A stretch of 64,000 bases of DNA from Alentia gelatinosa (Eukaryota; Annelida; Polychaeta; Phyllodocida; Polynoidae): the NCBI GenBank assembly GCA_950022655.1, contig OX465589.1, forward strand, positions 32,713,970-32,777,969, in the 5' to 3' direction. The notes beneath the pieces are model-generated. The model made no database searches and was not told where the DNA came from. It saw only the letters and a program-made list of their open reading frames with translations. This document shows positions 52,214 through 60,461 of this stretch, piece by piece (within the stretch, counting starts at the first letter, position 1; each line of letters opens with the position of its first letter). The position numbers and the translations under genes were made by a program.

Positions 52214-53390
52214 GGTGAGACAGTTAGGCTGGGTGAGACAGACTCAGGCAGAGTGAGACAGACTCAGGCAGGGTGAGACAGACTCGGGAAGGGTGAGTTG
52301 AGACAGACTCAGGCAGGGTGAGACAGACTCTGGCAGGATGATGAGAGACAGACTCAGGCAGGGTATAAAAGACACGGGCAGGGCGAGATAGGCTTGGGCA
52401 GGGTGATGAGAAACAGACTTGGACAATGTGAGACAGACATGGGCAGGATAATGTGAGACAAACTGGGGCAGGGTGAGACAGAGTCAGGCAGGGTGAGACA
52501 GACTCAGGAAGGGTGAGGTGAGACAGAGTCAGGCAGGGTGAGACAGACTTTGGCAGGGTGATGAGAGACAGACTCAGGCAGGCTATGACAGACTTGGGTA
52601 GAGCGACATAGACTTGAGCAGAGTGATGAGAGACAGACTGGGGCAGGGTGAGACAGACTCACACAGGATGAGACAGACTCAGACAGGGTGAGACAGACTC
52701 GGGCAGGGTTAGGTAATACAGACTCAGGCAGGGTGAAACAGACTCGGTCAGGGTGAAGGGAGACAGACAGAGGGAGGGTATAACAGACATGGGCAGTTTC
52801 AGGTTAGACAGACTAGGGTAGGTCGAGACAGACTGGGGCAGGGTAAGTTGAGACAGACTGGGACAGGGTGAGAAAGACATGGGCAGGATAATGAGAGACA
52901 GACTGGGGCAGGGTTAGACAGAGTCAGGCAGGGTGAGACAGACTCAGGAAGGGTGAGACAATCTCGGGCAGGGTGATGAGAGACAGACTCAGGGAGGGTA
53001 TGACAGACTCGGGCAGGCCTACTTAATTGGTCGCTAGTTTATGCAGCGACCTTGATATTGACTGCACTTGTTACTGATAGATTGGCCATCAACCCCTGTC
53101 TGTGCTGAGCTCCTCACTCTCAGTCGGATAGATTGACGTGCCGTACCGTACGCAGAATTTAACTCACTGTCGCCCAAATTATCATAGCCCAAGACATCTA
53201 AAGATGATACGTACCAATGCGGATATTCACTTCCAGTTAGAATTCAGCCATGAGACTTTAACACCAGTTAGGGACACATATAACCTACGATCACCTAAAA
53301 TATGAAGAAAATCGGCCAATTAGATCTAACGATATTCGTGTTTGAATCTGGTTGTATCAAATGCTGCTCTGGTGGCCAGTGTAGGCCTAC

Positions 53391-53394
53391 TTAA
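53391..53394. other. TTAA target site, left copy
   Basis: TTAA directly before the left terminal inverted repeat. In uninterrupted monomers the sequence reads GGCCTACTTAATTGG with a single TTAA, so this and 59881-59884 are the duplicated target typical of piggyBac insertion. Confidence 0.97.
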
Positions 53395-53409
53395 CCCATT
53401 CGCGGCGGG
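53395..53409 (+). repeat. Left terminal inverted repeat
   Basis: CCCATTCGCGGCGGG, the exact reverse complement of 59866-59880. The identity stops at the next base (T here, C in the mirrored right end). Confidence 0.97.
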
Positions 53410-53495
53410 TGATGCCTCCAGGCATCACCACGGTATATCGGGTGATGCCTGGAGGCGACACCACGGTAGATCGGGTGATGCCTGGAGGCATCATT
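53407..53495 (+). repeat. Subterminal 33-bp repeats with palindromic core
   Basis: Repeat starts at 53407, 53440 and 53473, each GGGTGATGCCT..., the third partial. The first contains the palindrome GATGCCTCCAGGCATC or its near form; copies 2 and 3 have CCTGGAGG in the centre, inverted relative to copy 1. Copies 1 and 2 also share CCACGGTAKATC. The position just inside the left TIR suggests transposase binding sites, by analogy with piggyBac subterminal repeats. This is inference; no matching set is seen at the right end. Confidence 0.85.
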
Positions 53496-53653
53496 TTTGC
53501 GAGATCTCGTTATCAAAATTTGAAACGTCCCTAAAACAATAAATAATGAAGGAATAGTTCTGTATTTTTCAATATATTTAGAAAAGATATAACCCTTTCT
53601 AAAAATAATCATTACAAAAATATAGTTACCATGGAAACCATCGAAAAAAAAGA
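53496..53653 (+). promoter_or_regulatory. Leader region upstream of the transposase start
   Basis: 158 bp, AT-rich, between the subterminal repeats and the predicted start codon. It contains GATATAACCC (about 53586) as a weak TATA-like string. No other element is recognised. The transposase promoter should lie here or in the 33-bp repeats, but nothing proves a start site. Confidence 0.35.
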
Positions 53654-56600
53654 ATGAATCCGGTGCGAGTAAGATCAGAAGCAGACGTCCACGCCCCCGA
53701 TGCCAAAATGGCGGAATGGTCGGACGACGACTGGGACTGGGGGGATTGGGAGGACGACCTACCGATCACAACAGTGGCCTTACTACATGGGAAAGACGAT
53801 AGTGAATCTGACACAGAAAAACACTTAGGAAATGTCGAAAGAACAGAGCAAAACCAACCAGAAACGTCCAAAATCAACGAATTCGATAGCGAATCCAGCA
53901 GTTCGGCCTCCGCGAATGATGCGAGTTCTGACAGTGGTGAAGACAATGTAGACTCAGCTGAAGATGTCTCGACATTTACGAAAGACCAAGAAACCACAGC
54001 TTGTGGTCGTAAATGGACAAGAATGAAGGCAAATTTGGGAAATAAACATCCCCCAACAGATTTCGATGAAAGCAGCTCAGGAATGACTTCAGAAGTGGAC
54101 TCCGATATGCCAAAAACACCGATAAACTTTTTCCGATTATTCCTCACGTACGGTTTCCTCGAAGCCCTGGTAGGCTGCACCAACAGATACGCAAACGATA
54201 ATCGAGTTCGTGGATCCGCAAAGAAAAGGAAATGGACACCTATCAGTGTTCAAGACATGAAAATCTTCATAGGACTGACAATGTTGATGTCAATAGTGAA
54301 AAAAATACGAATCCAGGACTACTGGTCAAGAATACGAGAGCTATCAACACCTTACTTCGGTACGATACTGACCCGTGATCGTTTCCTCGATATACTACGG
54401 TAAGCTGAAATACTTCCCCAAAAACAATTTTCAGAGATAAACCACTGTATTTCTACGTAAAATAGCTTTTTTGCATTAGATTTGCCATTATTCTGATATA
54501 TTTGTGTATGAAGGTATTTCACACGTAGTGATTCCATAGCATTCCCTTTGCAGGTACCTCAACTTCGGTCCAGAACCGAAAGACGATAACGAAGCACCCC
54601 CCGCAGCCATGGATAGAGTAAAATGGTTGCTGGATCACCTGAACTACATTTCTAGACTCGTTTATCGGCCCAAACGGGAAATTTGTATCGACGAAACCAT
54701 GATCAAACACAAGGGGAGATGTGCTCATCGCCAGTACATGCCTCTAAAACCTACGAAGTGGGGACTCAAGTTCTGGGTACTCGCGGAAAGCGTATCAGGT
54801 AAGCGACTAGGTCGCTAGGAAAAAAAAAAAAATCCACGTATAACAATATATATATACTGGAATAAACCTCAGAGTATTCTCTTTGCTCCCATCTACTTCC
54901 CTGATCGATTATCTAACGTCAAAAGCCTGTACGAATTGATTTTCAAATCGACATCTAATGCTGTCACTCCCGTGTCAACCCCCCTCCGCAGTTGACACCA
55001 TGTTGAAGCAAGCCAAAATATGAACCCCGTAAGGCGCAACGGTTAAATTCGATCATCATGTTAATTCTCGATCAAAATGTAAAATATCATACGGGAACAA
55101 ACCTCAGAGTGTGGGGAATATCCTCGTATAAGTCATTATTCATATATTTAATGTTAAATCCTTGTGCGAAATGATTTCCTAACTCGCCCGGATTTGCTTG
55201 TCGTAGTCGGCGTCTCCCCCCACCACTGAGTCGACAGCCCGGTTCGATGTCATTATCTTTAATTCATATACTATTACTTCCACACGTTTAAACCTGACAA
55301 TATATATACTGGAATAAACCTCAGAGTCTCGGCTTTGCTCCCATATAGCTCCCTGATCGTATATATAACGTTAAAAGTCCATACGAATTGATTTTCAAAT
55401 CGACATCTTCTACTGTCCGTGCCGTGTCAACCCCCCTCCGCAGTTGACACCATGTTGAAGCAAGCCAAAAAATGAACCGCGTAAGGCGCAACGGTTTAAT
55501 TCGATCATCAAGTTAATTCTCGATCAAAATGTAAAATATTATACGGGAACAAACCTCACAGTGTGGGGAATATGCTCGTATAAGTCATTATTCGTATATT
55601 TAATGTTAAACCCTTGTGCGATATGATTTTCTAACTCGCCCAGATTTGCTTGTCGTAGTCGGCGTCTCCCCCCACCACTGAGTCGACAGCCCGGTTCGAT
55701 GTCATTATCTTTAATTCATATACTATTACTTCCACACGTTTAAACCTGACAATATATATACTGGAATAAACCTCAGAGTCTCGGCTTTGCTCCCATATAG
55801 CTCCCTGATCGTATATATAACGTTAAAAGTCCATACGAATTGATTTTCAAATCGACATCTTCTACTGTCCGTGCCGTGTCAACCCCCCTCCACAGTTGAC
55901 GCTATGTTGAAGCCAGTCAAAAAATGAACCGCGTAAGGCGCAACGGTTAAATTCGATCATCAAGTTAATTCTCCATCAAAATGTAAAATATTATACGGGA
56001 ACAAACCTCACAGTGTGGGGAATATGCTCGTATAAGTCATTATTCGTATATTTAATGTTAAACCCTTGTGCAATATGAATTTCAAACTCGCCCAGATCCG
56101 CTGTCACTTGACAAGCATTCCTACCCTACCCGCCCCACCACTGAATCGCCAGCCCGGTTCGATGTCAATATCTTTAATTCATTTAATTCATTTGTTCTTC
56201 CAGGCTATGTCATCCAGGCTCTACCCCTCTTTGTTCGAAGACATGCTCCGAGGCTGCAGTTATATGAAGATGTTGTCTTTAAATTATTGAAACAATCGGA
56301 TTTACTGAATAAAGCACACCACCTGTATTGCGATAACTACTATTCAACAGCCCATATGTTTGATGATCTCGCAAATTGCTTCAAGACATTCTGTTGTGGG
56401 ACTTTGAGAGTAAATCGCAAGGGCTTCCCTAAATCGCTGATGAAAAAAAAACTTAAAGGCCTAGATGAAAGGGGAAAAGTTATATTTTCTAAGAGTGGGA
56501 AACTGTTGCTAATTGTCTGGCGCGATAGAAAAGTTGTGAGGGTGGTCAGTACTATACATGGCACCCATATGTCTCAGTGTTTTCGACGTGTGAAAGACCA

Positions 56601-57120
56601 AAGAAGTGGGAAATTTGAAAAAAGAGGAATACCATGCCCTGAGGCTGTTAGAGAATACTCCAAGTACATGGGTGGGGTGGACCTTTGCGATCAGCTCTTC
56701 AGTTATTATTGTTTTGGAAGAAAAAGCAAAAAATGGACAAAAAAGGTCTTTTGGTTTGTCTTGGAACTTTTTAAACTGAACTCTTATATCTTATTCAATA
56801 GTGTAGCCCCAAAGAAGATGAGTTTATATGAGTATACTATAGCGCTTGTACAACAATTGATCGCAGAGGCCAACCCCCCCTCTACCAGGGTTTCTTCTTC
56901 AGGTAGTGAAATAGGCAGGTTATCAAATAGATGCATGCCAGCGATTTTCAATCGCAAATCTTGGTGCAGAGTGTGCTATCAAAGGCACAAGAATGGCTTT
57001 GGTTCTTTACATCAAACGAAATATGGTTGCAAAGATTGTTTTGCACATCTCTGCCTACCTGAATGTTTCAGGGTATATCATACTGTAAGAGAATATGGAA
57101 AAGAAAACACTGAAGAGTGA
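53654..57120 (+). CDS. piggyBac transposase, three exons, 635 aa predicted
   Basis: Cut-and-paste transposase that excises and inserts the element at TTAA. Exons by my reading: 53654-54399, 54554-54798 and 56204-57120, joined in frame (1,908 nt with stop). Residues 1-150 are acidic and Ser-rich, as is common in the family. A KKRK basic patch lies at 190-193. The transposase core (Pfam DDE_Tnp_1_7 type) runs from about 156 (INFFRLFL) to about 540. Candidate catalytic Asp: D295 (ICIDE), D374 (YCDNYYS), D490 and D493 (GGVDLCDQ); spacing is close to D268/D346/D447/D450 of the Trichoplusia ni enzyme. A C-terminal Cys/His domain has CRVC (585-588), CKDC (606-609), C614, C618 and H623. The segment after GYV (residues ~331-356) lacks the usual YTGK-like motif. 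The start could instead be the ATG at 53708. No premature stop is needed to explain the frames. Splicing is predicted, not observed. Confidence 0.9.
54400..54553 (+). other. Transposase intron 1 (154 bp, phase 2)
   Basis: Donor ACG|GTAAGC at 54400 and acceptor TTTGCAG|GTAC ending at 54553. Splicing joins ...DILR to YLNFGPEP, matching the conserved piggyBac pattern of an Arg followed by an aromatic and Leu at this place. Reading through instead meets a TAA at once. Confidence 0.85.
54799..56203 (+). other. Transposase intron 2 (1,405 bp, phase 1)
   Basis: Donor TCAG|GTAAGCG at 54799 and acceptor GTTCTTCCAG ending at 56203. Splicing joins AESVSG to YVIQ in frame. A second AG lies 15 nt downstream (CATCCAG, ending at 56218), so an alternative acceptor would delete five residues. 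The intron begins with a 13-A run (54820-54832) and is otherwise filled by three copies of the 452-bp repeat. Confidence 0.82.
54842..56199 (+). repeat. 452-bp tandem repeat, array 1 (three copies, inside intron 2)
   Basis: Copies start at about 54842, 55296 and 55748 (marker CTGGAATAAACCTCAGAG at 54858, 55309 and 55761). Each copy is itself a diverged dimer: the ...GGAATAAACCTCAGAGT... half resembles the ...GGGAACAAACCTCAGAGTG... half about 240 bp later, including the following TTTAATGTTAAA/ATAACGTTAAAA and TTGTGCGAAATGATTT/ACGAATTGATTTTC strings. The third copy diverges at its end, where the splice acceptor of exon 3 replaces the usual ACTTCCACACG. Confidence 0.92.
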
Positions 57121-57391
57121 TGGTGACAAGCAAAAGATTGAATAAAATGTGTATGTATAAGACCTACTTACTTTTTGACGTCTCACAATCGCACCCACAC
57201 TACCGTAGTCTTATTCAGAAAATCGCTCTTTCTTTTTCGTATCTTCCTATAGGCGAAATTAATAAATCGATGACAGTTGATCACAGACAACACGCTGGCC
57301 CAGCCTCAGTATGAGACGCCATGGTGCAGTCAGTCCGGGTGATGTCCAGATTCATAAATTCATTTTATAATTTCTCCACTCCTCCAAATCA
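57121..57391 (+). other. Transposase 3' flank, no gene seen
   Basis: 271 bp after the stop codon holding the AATAAA signal. A second AATAAA-like string occurs in ATTAATAAATCG near 57261. I see no coding or repeat structure here. Confidence 0.6.
57141..57146 (+). promoter_or_regulatory. Polyadenylation signal AATAAA
   Basis: AATAAA 21 nt after the transposase stop codon, on the coding strand. It is the first such signal downstream; the site of cleavage is not visible. Confidence 0.6.
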
Positions 57392-58745
57392 GGAAATATA
57401 TATATGTACATGAACCTTACACTCTCTAGCTTGCTCCTATATAATTCCCTGATCGTTTATCTAACGTTAAAAGTCCATACAAATTAATTTTCAAATCGAC
57501 ATCTAATGCTGTCACTCCCGTGTCAACCGCCCTCCGCAGTTGACGCTATGTTGAAGCAAGCCAAAATATGAACCCCGTAAGGCGCAACGGTTAAATTCGA
57601 TCATCATGTTAATTCTCGATCAAAATGTAAAATATCATACGGGAACAAACCTCAGAGTGTGGGGAATATCCTCGTATAAGTCATTATTCATATATTTAAT
57701 GTTAAACCCTTGTGCGAAATGATTTCCTAACTCGCCCGGATTTGCTTGTCGTAGTCGGCGTCTCCCCCCACCACTGAGTCGACAGCCCGGTTCGATGTCA
57801 ATATCTTTAATTCATTTACTATTACTTCCACACGTTCAAACCTGACAATATATATACTGGAATAAACCTCAGAGTCTCGGCTTTGCTCCCATATAGCTCC
57901 CTGATCATTTATCTAACGTTAAAAGTCCATACGAATTGATTTTCAAATCGACCCATTTCCCTGTCAGTGCCGTGTCAAACCCCCTCAGCAGTTGACGCTA
58001 TGTTGAAGCAAGCCAAAATATGAACCGCGTAAGGCGCAACGGTTAAATTCGATCATCAAGTTAATTCTCCATCAAAATGTAAAATATTATACGGGAACAA
58101 ACCTCAGAGTGTGGGGAATATCCTCGTATAAGTCATTATTCGTATATTTAATGTTAAATCCTTGTGCGAAATGATTTCCTAACTCGCCCGGATTTGCTTG
58201 TCGTAGTCGGCGTCTCCCCCCACCACTGAGTCGACAGCCCGGTTCGATGTCAATGTCTTTAATTCATTTACTATTACTTCCACACGTTTAAACCTGACAA
58301 TATATATACTGGAATAAACCTTGGAGTCTTGGCTTTGCTCCCATATAGCTCCCTGATCATTTATCTAACGTTAAAAGTCCATACGAATTGATTTTCAAAT
58401 CGACATCTAATGCTGTCACTCCCGTGTCGACCCCCCTCTGCAGTTGACGCCATGTTGAAGCAAGCCAAAATATGAACCGCGTAAGGCGCAACGGTTTAAT
58501 TCGATCATCATGTTAATTCTCGATCAAAATGTAAAATATTATACGGGAACAAACCTCAGAGTGCGGGGAATATGCTCGTATAAGTCACTGTTCATATATT
58601 TAATGTTAAATCCTTGTGCGAAATGATTTCCTAACTAACCTACATTGCCAAGTGTTTCCCCACCCACACAGCTTAGTGCGTAGTTCGATGTCGGTTATGT
58701 TTTATTTATTTTCTATTTATCTAACCGTTTAAACTTTACGAAATT
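57392..58745 (+). repeat. 452-bp tandem repeat, array 2 (three copies, 3' of the coding region)
   Basis: Copies start at about 57392 (degenerate left end), 57844 and 58296. The same 452-bp unit as in intron 2, including the GTGTCAACC...CAGTTGAC, AAGGCGCAACGG and GAGTCGACAGCCCGG strings. A partial half-copy (AGGAACAAACCTTAGAGTGTGG) follows at 58751-58840. Both arrays have the same orientation. Confidence 0.92.
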
Positions 58746-58840
58746 TATATAGGAACAAACCTTAGAGTGTGGAGATTCGTTGTATATATGTCTCCACTAA
58801 TTTCCTGAAGGTTTAAACCTTGTGCCAGATCATTTTCCAC

Positions 58841-59760
58841 ATGTTGTCTTTGCACTGCGGTGAAGGGAGTTGCTGGATTTGAAAGTGGCGACCACAAACA
58901 CGCCAGGCTGGGGCGAAGCCACATATACAACTCCTTGGTGAAATCGACTCGTACAGAACCAGCAAAGAATATAATCATATTAATATCACAGGGGGGAGAT
59001 TCAGCAGGCTTTTTTGTTTCTTCCAGTATAATCCAATAGTGATGTCATAACGTATTGTAGGGGAAATCAACCAAAGCCGAAGTGAGGTGATGGCTAAACA
59101 ATTCGGCTTTCGTAGTATTGGCTTCATTGACACCGCACTGTGTAGAATGTCGATAGGTTCGGCGCCTTGGTAAATATCCATTTTCTCCCGTTATTTAGCA
59201 TCTATATGAATAAACCAGACACTGCCAGAATCGTGAAGACGTGTAGAATATTCCCAGGGTGATGATTAATGATGTCAATGCATTTTGTATGGGTGACACA
59301 CCAGCAAAGTTATAACTCTCCAGAACCGCACCTTCGCAGCCTGGCGTTGTCAATATAAACTACTGGCACAGTTATTTTTCGATCGATGTCTCAACTTGTT
59401 CCAGGCCGTACGGGTTGATCTGCAGGCTATTTCTCCAAAATAACGACCCACACACGTAGGGAATATATATATATTGCTCCTCTTCCGCTGGCAGATTCAT
59501 ATTCGAATAATCCAATATATAAATCCAGGTTCAAAGACATAAGATGCTTGCCAGCGTCTGTACCCTTGCGGGCGCCATTTTTTGTTGGTTTGAACCTTGT
59601 CCAGTTACCCATAATTGTTTCTGGATTTTCTCTATAATTCTTTAAATATACCATACCAAATTCTCAGAGGAGTTAGAATATAGTCATAGGAAGACAACAG
59701 TGTCAACAACTTTTATTGTTATTTACCATAAATTCGATAAAACAAATATTTCTAAACAGA
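58841..59760 (+). other. Unassigned 3' part of the piggyBac element
   Basis: About 0.9 kb between array 2 and the right end. I recognise no gene. Short minus-strand open frames occur at 58745-58978, 58975-59181 and 59427-59654, with no motif I can name. The sequence has no tandem structure and is unrelated to the satellite. It may be captured host DNA or decayed element sequence. Confidence 0.5.
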
Positions 59761-59774
59761 CATCGTGGCGCCGA

Positions 59775-59786
59775 CCCAGATCTGGG
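59775..59786. repeat. 12-bp perfect palindrome near the right end
   Basis: CCCAGATCTGGG, about 94 bp inside the right end of the element. It could be a subterminal protein-binding site, but it is unlike the palindromes at the left end. Confidence 0.6.
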
Positions 59787-59865
59787 CCGGAAGCGTATAT
59801 AGGCCCGCCGCCAAGCGGTAGAATCTAACTGTTACCCGGGCTGACTTCGCGCGCTCTGAAAATGG

Positions 59866-59880
59866 CCCGCCGCGAATGGG
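59866..59880 (-). repeat. Right terminal inverted repeat
   Basis: CCCGCCGCGAATGGG, the reverse complement of the left end. GGCCCGCCGC also occurs 62 bp further in (59802-59811), a possible subterminal copy of the TIR core. Confidence 0.97.
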
Positions 59881-59884
59881 TTAA
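59881..59884. other. TTAA target site, right copy
   Basis: TTAA directly after the right terminal inverted repeat, continuing into TTGGTCGCTAG of the B monomer. Confidence 0.97.
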
Positions 59885-60461
59885 TTGGTCGCTAGTTTAT
59901 GCAGCGACCTTGATATTGACTGCACTTGTTACTGATAGATTGGCCATCAACCCCTGTCTGTGCTGAGCTCCTCACTCTCAGTCGAATAGATTGATGGGCC
60001 TTACCTTCCGCAGAATTTAACTGACTGTCGTCCAAATTATCATAGCCCAAGACATCTGAGGATGATGCGTACCAAATGCGGAAATTCACTTCCCGTTGGA
60101 ATATGGCCATGAAACTTTAACACCAGTTAGGGACACATATAACCTACGATCACCTAAAATAGGAAGAAAATCGGCCGCTTGGATCTAACGACATTCACGT
60201 TTGAATATGGTTGTATCAAATGCTGCTCTGGTGGCCAGTGTACTGACGCTGGGTGACTATGATAAGAACTAACGTTTTAATTGACAGGTCCTGCCACCTG
60301 GTGTATTATGTGAAACCAGGTTCCTCACTACATTCATAACGCCCTTAACATGCCCTCTTCCTGTCAGACTCAGTGGTCTAGAGGTAGTGTCAGCAAGGGA
60401 AACCTATGGTTGAGAGTTCAATCCCCTTCCATGCAGAGCGGTTTTTTTTTCAAGAGTCATG

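Larger units (their letters stand above)
1..53394 (+). repeat. Higher-order satellite array, left block (units R0-R32)
   Basis: Tandem array with canonical unit order M (20-bp minisatellite block), A (369 bp), B (369 bp), S (about 220 bp, tRNA-like boxes plus T-run). The spacing of successive A starts shows the period directly: 736, 2496, 4235, 5974, 7713 (1,760 then 1,739 bp), and 36156, 37915, 39674, 41433 (1,759 bp). Copies differ by scattered substitutions and a few indels only. No protein gene is supported here. Open frames on the minus strand recur at the same place in each unit, but most copies carry stops or indels. Inference: heterochromatic, possibly pericentromeric or subtelomeric satellite; location cannot be read from the sequence. 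Confidence 0.97.
53395..59880 (+). mobile_element. piggyBac-family DNA transposon, complete, 6,486 bp
   Basis: Complete element bounded by perfect 15-bp inverted repeats CCCATTCGCGGCGGG and flanked by duplicated TTAA. Inside it are three 33-bp subterminal repeats, a three-exon transposase on the plus strand (53654-57120), two arrays of a 452-bp repeat (54842-56199 and about 57392-58745), and an unassigned 3' part. TTAA specificity and terminal CCC are established piggyBac-superfamily hallmarks. The element is more than twice the ~2.5 kb of classical autonomous piggyBac, mainly because of the 452-bp arrays and intron 2. Whether it is still active is unknown. The ends, target sites and all four catalytic Asp are present, but part of the catalytic core (residues ~331-356) looks atypical. 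Confidence 0.96.
52214..60461 (+). repeat. HOR unit R32, split by the piggyBac insertion
   Basis: M 52214-53014, A 53015-53382 (368-bp allele), B 53383-53394 continuing at 59885-60241, S 60242-60461. Removing the element and one TTAA leaves a 369-bp B and a 1,758-bp unit, so nothing of the host repeat was lost on insertion. Confidence 0.95.

Noticed and set aside
1..53394. CENP-B box in the satellite
   Set aside because: I looked for TTCGnnnnAnnCGGG and its complement in A, B, M and S and found no match; TTCGTGTTTGAATCTGG comes closest but misses key positions.
53342..53542. 66-aa plus-strand frame across the left transposon boundary
   Set aside because: It spans satellite, TIR and the 33-bp repeats, so it is a chance frame at a junction.
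53626..54183. 185-aa minus-strand frame opposite transposase exon 1
   Set aside because: It is antisense to the Ser/Asp-rich exon and disappears where the conserved core begins. The plus strand has recognisable transposase motifs.
54807..54819. GGTCGCTAG in intron 2, also found at the start of A/B monomers
   Set aside because: Only nine bases match and the flanks are unrelated; most likely coincidence.
58745..59654. Minus-strand frames at 58745-58978, 58975-59181 and 59427-59654
   Set aside because: Short, with no recognisable motif. The ATGA overlap of the first two looks gene-like but is weak evidence alone; a protein search would decide.
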